Source: Flavobacteriaceae bacterium UBA7684 (GTDB lineage Bacteria; Bacteroidota; Bacteroidia; Flavobacteriales; Flavobacteriaceae). From it: a stretch of DNA of 64,000 nucleotides. Location of the stretch: assembly GCA_002482885.1 (NCBI GenBank), contig DLGW01000026.1, forward strand, positions 1 through 64,000. The letters are read 5' to 3'. Made by a program: the position numbers and the translations under genes. This document shows positions 42,101-49,042 of the stretch, piece by piece; position 1 is the stretch's first letter, and each line of letters starts with the position of its first letter. The notes below the pieces were generated by a model. It did no database searches. It was not told the DNA's origin and saw nothing but the letters and a program-made list of their open reading frames with translations.

Positions 42101-43300
42101 TTGAAACAGTTATTGTTAAATCCTTTTTTAGTTTTATTAACCCTTATTGCACTATTTAGCTGCGAAAAACAGAAACCTGTTTTGTTGGCTGAAAATAGTC
42201 ATAAAGCCGTGTCTTCTATTGATCCTGCTATAATTGTAGAGCCTTATCATTTACATTCAAACAATAATATTTTACTAAAACAAGACATCAATCGCAGTTT
42301 AGAAAATTATTATCACTTACATTGGGTAAAAAATAATTTAAGCGGGAATTTTTTAGTCGCTAAAAACGGAGAAGTACTTTTTGAAAAAGGACAAGGTTTA
42401 TCAGACAGAATTCAAAAAAAGGCTTTAACCAAACACACGCCTTTACACATTGCATCGGTAAGTAAAGTTTTAACCTCTACAGCTGTTTTAAAACTGGTAG
42501 ATGCTCAAAGAATTGATTTAGACCAAAAGGTGGCAGATATTTTAACCGATTTTCCGTATCCTTTTGTTACCGTTAGAATGTTATTAAATCACCGCAGTGG
42601 TTTGCCTCATTACAGTAATTTCACCGCTATTAAAGGGGTTTGGAACACCAAACAGGTTTTAAAAAATCAAGATGTATTTGACTTGTTAAAAAAACATCAG
42701 TTCAAATTAATTTTTATTCCAGATACTCAGTTTAACTACTGCAATACCAACTATGTATTATTAGCTTTAATTGTAGAAAAAGTCACTGGATTAAATTTTA
42801 GAGACGCGATGAAAAAAATGATTTTCGAGCCTTTAAAAATGGATAACTCTTATATTTTTGATTACGAAAAACACAAGGATACTTGTAGCCAATCGTATGT
42901 AAGTACTAAAAAATATGAGTTCAACTATATGGATGATTTATACGGAGATAAAAACGTATACTCCACTCCTAGGGATTTATTAAAATTTGATATGGCGACT
43001 TATTCTCCTAAATTCTTAAGTAAAAATTTAAGAGAACAAGTGTACAGAGGTTACAGCAACGAAATCAAAGGCATTAATAATTATGGTTTAGGCATTAGAA
43101 TGTCTAATCTATACAACGGTAAAACCATTTACTTTCATAATGGGTGGTGGCACGGAAATACGTCTTCTTACACTACTGTAAAACACGACACCGTTACTAT
43201 TATTGCTTTATCTAATCGTTATACCAAAGTGGTTTATAACGCCCGTGGTCTTCACCGTTTGTTCGAAGACTACAATACGTACAAAATGTCAGTACGTTAA
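42101..43300 (+). CDS. Serine hydrolase of the class C beta-lactamase family, lipoprotein
   Basis: A beta-lactamase-fold serine hydrolase with lipobox signal peptide (LLTLIALFSC). Catalytic motifs are S-x-x-K in HIASVSKVLTST, Y-x-N in FNYCNTNYVLL, and HNGWWHGN in place of K-T-G. The fold fits esterases, D-amino-acid peptidases or PBP4-like proteins as well as beta-lactamases, so resistance cannot be claimed. The start is a TTG at 42101 (MKQLLLNPF), the only codon that keeps the signal peptide; no ATG lies near. It precedes the tmRNA gene on the same strand by 51 bp without an obvious terminator between. Confidence 0.85.
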   Translation: MKQLLLNPFLVLLTLIALFSCEKQKPVLLAENSHKAVSSIDPAIIVEPYHLHSNNNILLKQDINRSLENYYHLHWVKNNLSGNFLVAKNGEVLFEKGQGLSDRIQKKALTKHTPLHIASVSKVLTSTAVLKLVDAQRIDLDQKVADILTDFPYPFVTVRMLLNHRSGLPHYSNFTAIKGVWNTKQVLKNQDVFDLLKKHQFKLIFIPDTQFNYCNTNYVLLALIVEKVTGLNFRDAMKKMIFEPLKMDNSYIFDYEKHKDTCSQSYVSTKKYEFNYMDDLYGDKNVYSTPRDLLKFDMATYSPKFLSKNLREQVYRGYSNEIKGINNYGLGIRMSNLYNGKTIYFHNGWWHGNTSSYTTVKHDTVTIIALSNRYTKVVYNARGLHRLFEDYNTYKMSVR

Positions 43301-43351
43301 AAATAAAATTGATTTTACTACTTTTTGCATTAAATTTGCAGTTCCATTTTT

Positions 43352-43746
43352 GGGGTCGACTGGTTTTGACAGCAGGTGGAATTGAAATGTAAGCACGTCG
43401 AGCGCTGATACACAGCTCGTAAATATCATGTATTAAACCTTTTAAACGGCGAAAATAATTACGCTCTTGCTGCATAATCTGAATTCATAGTAAGATTAGC
43501 CTCGTTCCTACCAGGTAGGAAAGCGAGATTCTCTACGAAAGCCCTGATTTATGGCGTTCGATTTTAGGGAACCGTAAAATAAATCTAGGTAAAATACCGC
43601 TTTGATGTTTTATCGAAATTTAAGAAGCTAAGCTTTGGACGGGTGTTCCTGACCAAACCCAAAGTCGAAAATTCATTTAGGAAATAAACGTGTAGAAAGC
43701 CTTTTGGTTGCTTGTTTGGACCCGAGTTCGATTCTCGGCGACTCCA
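43352..43746 (+). ncRNA. ssrA: tmRNA
   Basis: The 5' end GGGGTCGACTGGTTTTGACA and the 3' end with the T arm CCGAGTTCGATTCTCGG and CGACTCCA form the tRNA-like acceptor (GGGGTCG with CGACTCC, one G-T pair). The mRNA-like part begins at the resume codon GGC at 43448 and encodes GENNYALAA, ending at TAA 43475-43477. The C-terminal ALAA is the usual degradation signal. CCA is not encoded. It rescues stalled ribosomes together with SmpB. Confidence 0.96.
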
Positions 43747-43757
43747 CAAAATATAAT

Positions 43758-43787
43758 AACCGCTTGATGATTCAGGCGGTTTTTTTA
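43758..43787 (+). terminator. Terminator of tmRNA
   Basis: Stem AACCGCTTGA (43758-43767) and TCAGGCGGTT (43772-43781) with one G-T pair and a 4-nt loop, followed by T6. Confidence 0.9.
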
Positions 43788-43828
43788 TGAAATTCTCGCT
43801 GCCCTAAAGACTATTTGGGCGTGTCCCA

Positions 43829-43879
43829 CGAGCGTCTAACTCGTATCCCGTTTGAGTTATTCCCGTAATGTGGTCACCA
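43829..43879 (+). repeat. Left copy of a 51-bp imperfect direct repeat around higBA
   Basis: CGAGCG, then CTCGTATCCC, TTTGAGT, TTCCC and ATGTGGTCACCA are shared with 44667-44717 in the same order and spacing; 43 of 51 positions agree by eye. The two copies bracket the higBA module. Confidence 0.75.
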
Positions 43880-43920
43880 GCAAAAAAGAGTCATCGTTGG
43901 ATAAAATTCCTTGATATTAA

Positions 43921-43952
43921 TTTGGAAAATGTTATCTTATTAGATAACTTTG
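43921..43952 (+). promoter_or_regulatory. higBA promoter with overlapping operator
   Basis: TTTG (43921-43924), 20 bp, then the -7 box TAACTTTG (43945-43952) form an ideal Bacteroidota promoter, 21 bp before the higB ATG. The inverted repeat GTTATCT-TATT-AGATAAC (43931-43948) lies between the boxes and covers the start of the -7 box, as expected for autorepression by HigA. Confidence 0.8.
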
Positions 43953-43972
43953 TTTGGTATTTAAAATCTGTG

Positions 43973-44326
43973 ATGGAGGAGAAATTTATTCGAGATATTT
44001 TTTACTTTGAAGACTATTACCTTGAATTTTACGAGGGACTGAAACCAGCAGTAAAAAAGAAATTTAACTGGACTTTACAATTAATAGCGACTATAGATAA
44101 AGTTCCTGAAAAATATTTTAAACATATTACAGGTTCTTCTGGAATTTTTGAGGTTCGTGTTGAAGTTGGTTCTGACATTTTTAGAGTGTTCAGTTTTTTT
44201 GACAAAGGAAAACTTATCATTCTTGTGAACGGATTTCAAAAGAAAACTCAAAAGACTCCAAAGAACGAAATTGAATTGGCTGAAAAACTTAAAAAACAAT
44301 ATTTCGATGGAAAAGACGACAAATAA
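43973..44326 (+). CDS. higB: HigB-type (Gp49-like) RelE-superfamily toxin
   Basis: A 117-residue toxin of the Gp49/HigB group in the RelE/ParE superfamily, normally a ribosome-dependent mRNA endonuclease. The core shows VKKKFNWTLQLIATIDKVPEKYFKHITGSSGIFEVRVEV, then DIFRVFSFFDKGKLIILVNGFQKKTQKTP with the conserved F-R-V-F and K-K-T-Q-K-T-P signature. The frame extends to 43868, but those codons run over the promoter, so the ATG at 43973 is the start. It overlaps higA by 20 bp. The toxin-first order is typical of higBA. It looks intact. Confidence 0.9.
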   Translation: MEEKFIRDIFYFEDYYLEFYEGLKPAVKKKFNWTLQLIATIDKVPEKYFKHITGSSGIFEVRVEVGSDIFRVFSFFDKGKLIILVNGFQKKTQKTPKNEIELAEKLKKQYFDGKDDK

Positions 44327-44612
44327 ATTAACTTCATTTTCTTCTCATTTAGACAAAGAGTATGGTGTTAAAGGCTCTCCTACCAGAGAAGCTTATGAAC
44401 AAGAATTTGAGACATTTAAACTTGGTGCGATGCTTCAAGAGTTACGTAAAGAAAAAGGCTTAACCCAAGAGCAACTGGCTGAAAAATGTGGTACGACTAA
44501 AAATTACATTTCCAGAATTGAAAATAATTCAAGCGATATCCGCCTCTCAACACTCATGAGAATTATACAGGTCGGACTTGGTGGACACTTAAATCTGAAT
44601 GTGAGTTTGTAA
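44307..44612 (+). CDS. higA: HigA-type XRE antitoxin
   Basis: A 101-residue antitoxin. The C-terminal half is an XRE/HTH_3 domain (LQELRKEKGLTQEQLAEKCGTTKNYISRIENNSSDIRLSTLMRIIQVGLGGHL); the N-terminal arm (KLTSFSSHLDKEYGVKGSPTREAYEQEFE) would wrap the toxin. The ATG at 44307 lies inside the end of higB. It probably represses the promoter at 43921 through the GTTATCT/AGATAAC dyad. The right 51-bp repeat begins 54 bp after its stop. Confidence 0.9.
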   Translation: MEKTTNKLTSFSSHLDKEYGVKGSPTREAYEQEFETFKLGAMLQELRKEKGLTQEQLAEKCGTTKNYISRIENNSSDIRLSTLMRIIQVGLGGHLNLNVSL

Positions 44613-44666
44613 AAATTAGTACCTCACGCGATGAGTCGGATTTGAAATCCGACCGCTTTGTTGGTG

Positions 44667-44717
44667 CGAGCGTTTCTCTCGTATCCCATTTGAGTGTTTC
44701 CCATCATGTGGTCACCA
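44667..44717 (+). repeat. Right copy of the 51-bp imperfect direct repeat
   Basis: This copy matches 43829-43879 and ends in the same ATGTGGTCACCA. It starts 54 bp after the higA stop; the spacer holds a small hairpin, GTCGGATTT-GAAATCCGAC. Confidence 0.75.
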
Positions 44718-44744
44718 AAATGATGCTGGCGCCAACGGAAAGTA

Positions 44745-44856
44745 AAACCAAATAAACCTGACACGAGCGATAGCGAACAGGCGAAGCAAACTAATACCCC
44801 GTGTGAAGGATGGTAGCCAGCTACCATTGTAGCGCGGAGAGCCTGACAGCTAAAAA
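44745..44856 (-). repeat. Flavobacterium-type intergenic repeat remnant
   Basis: On the minus strand this spacer has CAGGCTCTCCGCGCTACA, TGGTAGCTGGCTACCAT (a self-complementary core) and TTCGCTATCGCTCGTGTC. The CTCTCCGCGCTAC and TCGCTATCGCTCG wording is typical of GC-rich repeats between Flavobacterium genes, as I recall them. There is no gene in 44613-44939. Confidence 0.45.
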
Positions 44857-44858
44857 TC

Positions 44859-44893
44859 AAAAGCCCTATGAACGTTTTGCTCATAGGGCTTTT
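44859..44893. terminator. Bidirectional terminator between higBA and the TPR gene
   Basis: Stem AAAAGCCCTATGA (44859-44871) and TCATAGGGCTTTT (44881-44893), 13 bp with a 9-nt loop. Both sides carry T-runs (GGTTTTTTGG on +, GATTTTTAG on -). Confidence 0.85.
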
Positions 44894-44939
44894 GGTTTTT
44901 TGGTGGCACACCCGAAGAGTCGGAATATGCTTTTATAAT

Positions 44940-46217
44940 CTATTTAGCAAACTTAGCTTTTAAAGCTTTTGCTTTTTCATATTGTCCTAATACAGAATAA
45001 ATATTCGCTAAGGTCATTCCTGCTTCTGCATTGGAAGGGTTAACTTCTAATACTTTTTCTAAGTAAGGAATAGTGCTTTTAAAAATATCTTCTCTTTTCT
45101 TTTTTAACTCATCATACTTTGCATTATCAGCAGCAGAATTTCCAAGTTTATTCATTTTTTCTACAATGGCTTTTTCACCATCTAATAAAACACTCGCTAA
45201 GTTGATGTAAGCATTTTCTAATTTTGGATTTAATGCAATCGCTTTTAAGTAATTGGCTTTGGCAGCTTCTAAATCTTTAGCGTTAGCAGAAACTACCCCT
45301 AAATTGTAATATAAATCTGCATTATTTGGATCTTTAGTAACGGCTTCTTTAATTAAAGCTTGATACTTATCCATTTCTTTAGATTCTAAATACATATTAG
45401 CTTCGGTAACTATCAAACTAATATCATCTGGATTTTCTTTACGAGCATCATAAATTGCTTTTTTAGCGTTTTCAACATCTCCGTTTTGGTTATATATCAA
45501 AGCAATGTTTTTAATGATTTCACCTCGTTTAGATTCTTCTTTTACGATTTGTGGATTGGTGTGAGAACCTGCTTTTACTGCTAAATCACGTGTAGATTGG
45601 TTAAATCCAAAGTTATCTACTTCGTTAGTGGTTTTGTTAACCGCAGTATACATTTTTGATTTTCCAGTAAAACCTAACTTAGCTAATTCTTTATAGTATT
45701 CTAATGCAGTATTAAAATCTTGCCCTTGAACTGCACTTGAAGCTGCATAATACAAATGAATGGTATCATTTTTATTCAATAAATAACTGCTGTGTAATTT
45801 TTTTGAAGCATCGTCATATTTTTGTTCTTGGTTATCATTAACCGCACTACTTAACAAGGCATTACGTAAAGTAAGAATGTTTTCTGCTGATTCTTTGAAT
45901 AACTTTAATTTTCCCATTTGGGTTTCAATGTCATTCAAAGTTAAGTAAGCTTTGGAAGCGTTTACCAAATTAGCGGTTTCATCATTTTTCTTTTTAGCTA
46001 ATTCTAAATGCAATTCTGCTTTAATGTAGTAGTACTTAGCTTTATCTGCATCTGGAGCGCTTTCAATAACTGAAGATGCTTGTGTTAATGCGGTTTGAGA
46101 TTCTGCTAAATTTCCTCTTCTTAATTGCTTTTCTGCCTCTTTAAGCTCTTCTTTTTGAGCAAATGCACTTACCGAAACTAAAGCCGAAGCAGTAAGTATC
46201 CAATATTTACTTTTCAT
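44940..46217 (-). CDS. Exported TPR-repeat protein downstream of gyrA
   Basis: A 425-residue protein with signal peptide (YWILTASALVSVSAFAQ) and several tetratricopeptide repeats: ELKEAEKQLRRGNLAESQTAL, KYYYIKAELHLELAKK, DTIHLYYAASSAVQGQDFNTALEYYKEL, NADLYYNLGVVSANAKDLEAAKANYLKAI, AGMTLANIYSVLGQYEKAKAL. It should sit in the periplasm as a scaffold; the partner is unknown. It begins 25 bp after gyrA on the same strand, a gene order recalled from other flavobacteria, so it is probably cotranscribed with gyrA. Confidence 0.88.
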   Translation of the reverse strand: MKSKYWILTASALVSVSAFAQKEELKEAEKQLRRGNLAESQTALTQASSVIESAPDADKAKYYYIKAELHLELAKKKNDETANLVNASKAYLTLNDIETQMGKLKLFKESAENILTLRNALLSSAVNDNQEQKYDDASKKLHSSYLLNKNDTIHLYYAASSAVQGQDFNTALEYYKELAKLGFTGKSKMYTAVNKTTNEVDNFGFNQSTRDLAVKAGSHTNPQIVKEESKRGEIIKNIALIYNQNGDVENAKKAIYDARKENPDDISLIVTEANMYLESKEMDKYQALIKEAVTKDPNNADLYYNLGVVSANAKDLEAAKANYLKAIALNPKLENAYINLASVLLDGEKAIVEKMNKLGNSAADNAKYDELKKKREDIFKSTIPYLEKVLEVNPSNAEAGMTLANIYSVLGQYEKAKALKAKFAK

Positions 46218-46242
46218 TTTATATTTAATTTAGTTAAACTGT

Positions 46243-48768
46243 TTATTCTTGATTATCTGAATCTGATTCTTGTTCGTCGTCTGTAAGGTCTGCGTTTTCG
46301 TCTAAAATATCGGTATCAACACTTTCTTCGTCATCTTTCATTACTTTGGTTACCGCAGCAATAGAATCGTTTCCTTTTAAATTGATTAATCGAACTCCTT
46401 GTGTAGCTCTTCCCATTACTCTTAAATCCTCTACCGCTAAACGAATCGTAATTCCTGATTTGTTTATAATCATTAAATCATCATTATCGGTTACCGAAAC
46501 TATAGATACTAAATCGCCTGTTTTTTCGGTAATATTTAAGGTTTTAACTCCTTTACCTCCACGGTTAGTGATTCTATATTCTTCTAAGCTAGAACGTTTT
46601 CCGTATCCATTTTCTGAAACCACCAAGATTTCACTTTCCATTTCATTAACAGAAACCATTCCAATTACTTCGTCTTTTTCATTTGCTAAAGTAATTCCTC
46701 GAACTCCCGAAGCAGTTCTACCCATTGGACGGGTTTTTCCTTCTTCAAAACGAACTAATTTTCCAGACTTAACAGCAATTAACACTTGGCTTTCACCGTT
46801 GGTTAATTTAGCTTCGATTAACTCATCGTCTTCACGAATGGTTATGGCATTAATACCGTTTTGTCTTGGACGTGAATATTGTTCTAAAGGAGTCTTTTTA
46901 ACTTGTCCTTGTTTGGTTGCCATAATTACATAATGGCTGTTGATGTATTCTTCGTCTTTTAAATCTTGAGTACAGATAAATGCTTTTACTTTATCATCAT
47001 TCTCGATATTTATTAAGTTTTGAATGGCTCTACCTTTGCTGGTTTTGGTTCCTTCTGGAATTTCATAAACGCGCATCCAATAACATTTTCCTTTTTGTGT
47101 AAAGAATAATAAATACTGATGGTTAGTGGCTACAAATAAATGTTCTAAGAAATCTTGATCTCTGGTTCCTGCACTTTTTTGTCCAACCCCTCCTCTATTT
47201 TGCGTTTTATATTCCGACAAGTTGGTACGTTTAATATAGCCTGCATGCGAAATGGTAATTACCACACTCTCATCTGCAATTAAGTCTTCGATACTTACAT
47301 CACCACCTGCATATTCAATAGTTGAGCGTCTTTCGTCTCCGTATTTTTCTTTAATTTCAGCTAATTCTTCTTTAATTAAGTTCATTCGAAGTTCTTTACT
47401 AGCTAGTAATTCTTTCAAATGGGTAATCAACTTCATGATTTCTTCGTACTCTGCTCTTAGTTTGTCTTGCTCTAGTCCAGTTAACTGTCTTAAACGCATT
47501 TCAACAATGGCACGGGCCTGAATGTCTGATAAAGAGAATCTAGTAATTAATTTTTCTCGTGCTTCTTCGGTATTCGAAGAACCTCTGATGATTTTAATTA
47601 CTTCATCAATATTATCCGAAGCAATAATTAAACCTTCTAAAATATGCGCTCTTTCTTCTGCTTTTCTTAAGTCGAATTGTGCTCTACGAGTAACTACGTC
47701 ATGACGGTGTTCTACAAAATAATGAATTAAATCTTTCAGATTTAACATTTGCGGACGCCCGTTAACTAAAGCAATATTGTTTACACTGAATGAAGATTGT
47801 AAGGCTGTAAACTTGTATAAAGTGTTTAAAACTACATTAGGAACAGCGTCTCTTTTTAAGATGTAAACGATACGCATACCATTTCTATCAGATTCGTCAC
47901 GAATGTTAGAAATTCCTTCGATTTTCTTTTCGTTAACCAAATCAGCAGTACGCTTAATCATCTCTGCCTTATTCACTTGGTAAGGAATTTCGGTAACAAT
48001 AATCGCTTCTTTTCCTTCTACTTCTTCAAAATTTACTTTAGCACGAATTACAATTCTGCCTCTACCAGTTTTAAAAGCCTCACGAACACCTTCGTATCCA
48101 TAAATTACTCCTCCTGTTGGAAAATCAGGCGCTTTTACATAATTAATTAATTCGTCTACTTCAATTTCTGGATTATCAATGTAAGCTAATGTTCCATTGA
48201 TAACCTCGGTTATATTGTGTGGAGGCATATTGGTTGCCATACCTACTGCAATACCCGAAGCCCCATTAATTAATAAATTAGGAACTTTGGTAGGCATTAC
48301 TTTAGGCTCATGCAAGGTATCGTCAAAGTTTAATTGAAAATCAACGGTTTCTTTGTCAATATCCGCCATAATGTCTTCGGCGATTTTTTGCATTCTAGCC
48401 TCGGTATAACGCATGGCCGCAGGACTATCTCCGTCTACGGAACCAAAGTTACCTTGCCCGTCAACTAATAAGTATCTTAAACTCCACTCTTGAGCCATAC
48501 GCACCATGGCATCGTATACCGAAGTATCTCCGTGTGGATGGTATTTACCTAAAACTTCCCCGACAATTCTGGCTGATTTTTTATGGGCTCTGTTAGATAA
48601 AACTCCTAATTCATACATTCCATAAAGAACCCTTCTGTGTACTGGTTTTAAACCATCTCTTACATCGGGTAATGCTCTGGATACAATCACTGACATTGAA
48701 TAATCAATGTATGATGATTTCATTTCATCTTCAATGTTAATAGGAATTATTCTTTCTCCGTCTGACAT
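46243..48768 (-). CDS. gyrA: DNA gyrase subunit A
   Basis: The breakage-reunion subunit of gyrase. The catalytic Tyr is at 121 in AAMRYTEARM, and the quinolone region HPHGDTSVYDAMVRMAQ spans 77-93. The residue equivalent to E. coli Ser83 is Thr82, the wild-type state in Flavobacterium. The C-terminal DNA-wrapping beta-pinwheel repeats are present, with the GyrA box as QNRGGVGQKSAG near residue 530, and the end is an acidic tail (EESVDTDILDENADLTDDEQ). At 841 residues it is complete. The upstream 270 bp hold its promoter and the ppc terminator. Confidence 0.97.
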   Translation of the reverse strand: MSDGERIIPINIEDEMKSSYIDYSMSVIVSRALPDVRDGLKPVHRRVLYGMYELGVLSNRAHKKSARIVGEVLGKYHPHGDTSVYDAMVRMAQEWSLRYLLVDGQGNFGSVDGDSPAAMRYTEARMQKIAEDIMADIDKETVDFQLNFDDTLHEPKVMPTKVPNLLINGASGIAVGMATNMPPHNITEVINGTLAYIDNPEIEVDELINYVKAPDFPTGGVIYGYEGVREAFKTGRGRIVIRAKVNFEEVEGKEAIIVTEIPYQVNKAEMIKRTADLVNEKKIEGISNIRDESDRNGMRIVYILKRDAVPNVVLNTLYKFTALQSSFSVNNIALVNGRPQMLNLKDLIHYFVEHRHDVVTRRAQFDLRKAEERAHILEGLIIASDNIDEVIKIIRGSSNTEEAREKLITRFSLSDIQARAIVEMRLRQLTGLEQDKLRAEYEEIMKLITHLKELLASKELRMNLIKEELAEIKEKYGDERRSTIEYAGGDVSIEDLIADESVVITISHAGYIKRTNLSEYKTQNRGGVGQKSAGTRDQDFLEHLFVATNHQYLLFFTQKGKCYWMRVYEIPEGTKTSKGRAIQNLINIENDDKVKAFICTQDLKDEEYINSHYVIMATKQGQVKKTPLEQYSRPRQNGINAITIREDDELIEAKLTNGESQVLIAVKSGKLVRFEEGKTRPMGRTASGVRGITLANEKDEVIGMVSVNEMESEILVVSENGYGKRSSLEEYRITNRGGKGVKTLNITEKTGDLVSIVSVTDNDDLMIINKSGITIRLAVEDLRVMGRATQGVRLINLKGNDSIAAVTKVMKDDEESVDTDILDENADLTDDEQESDSDNQE

Positions 48769-48962
48769 AATTTAATTGTATAATTTTTCGATTACTAACG
48801 TGGCAATTTAGGAAAATTCATGGTGATTTTATACCTAGTATAGAAGTTTTTTTTAAGAAATTTTGACAATTTTACCGTATAGTTTACAGAAATATTTATC
48901 TATAAAATCGCTTCATTAAAACAAATATAAAACGCTAAAAATCAAATAATTATAAAAATAAA

Positions 48963-48990
48963 AAAAGCCATTCTGTAAAGAATGACTTTT
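48963..48990 (-). terminator. Terminator of ppc
   Basis: Stem AAAAGCCATTCT (48963-48974) and AGAATGACTTTT (48979-48990) with one mismatch and loop GTAA, followed by T-run on the minus strand. The remainder of 48769-49042 is AT-rich without a gene. Confidence 0.8.
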
Positions 48991-49042
48991 TTATAAATTA
49001 GAATATTGTTAATAAATAATATTAAACCGTATTTTTTTAAGA

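Noticed and set aside
42101..43300. Beta-lactam resistance gene
   Set aside because: The protein has the general S-x-x-K/Y-x-N serine-hydrolase fold with HNG instead of KTG and a lipobox; resistance activity cannot be claimed.
43352..43746. tmRNA as attachment site of an integrated island
   Set aside because: The gene is intact, no duplicate of its 3' end is found downstream, and there is no integrase.
43868..43972. N-terminal extension of higB (start at 43868)
   Set aside because: These codons run through the predicted promoter and operator, and the HigB family starts at the equivalent of 43973.
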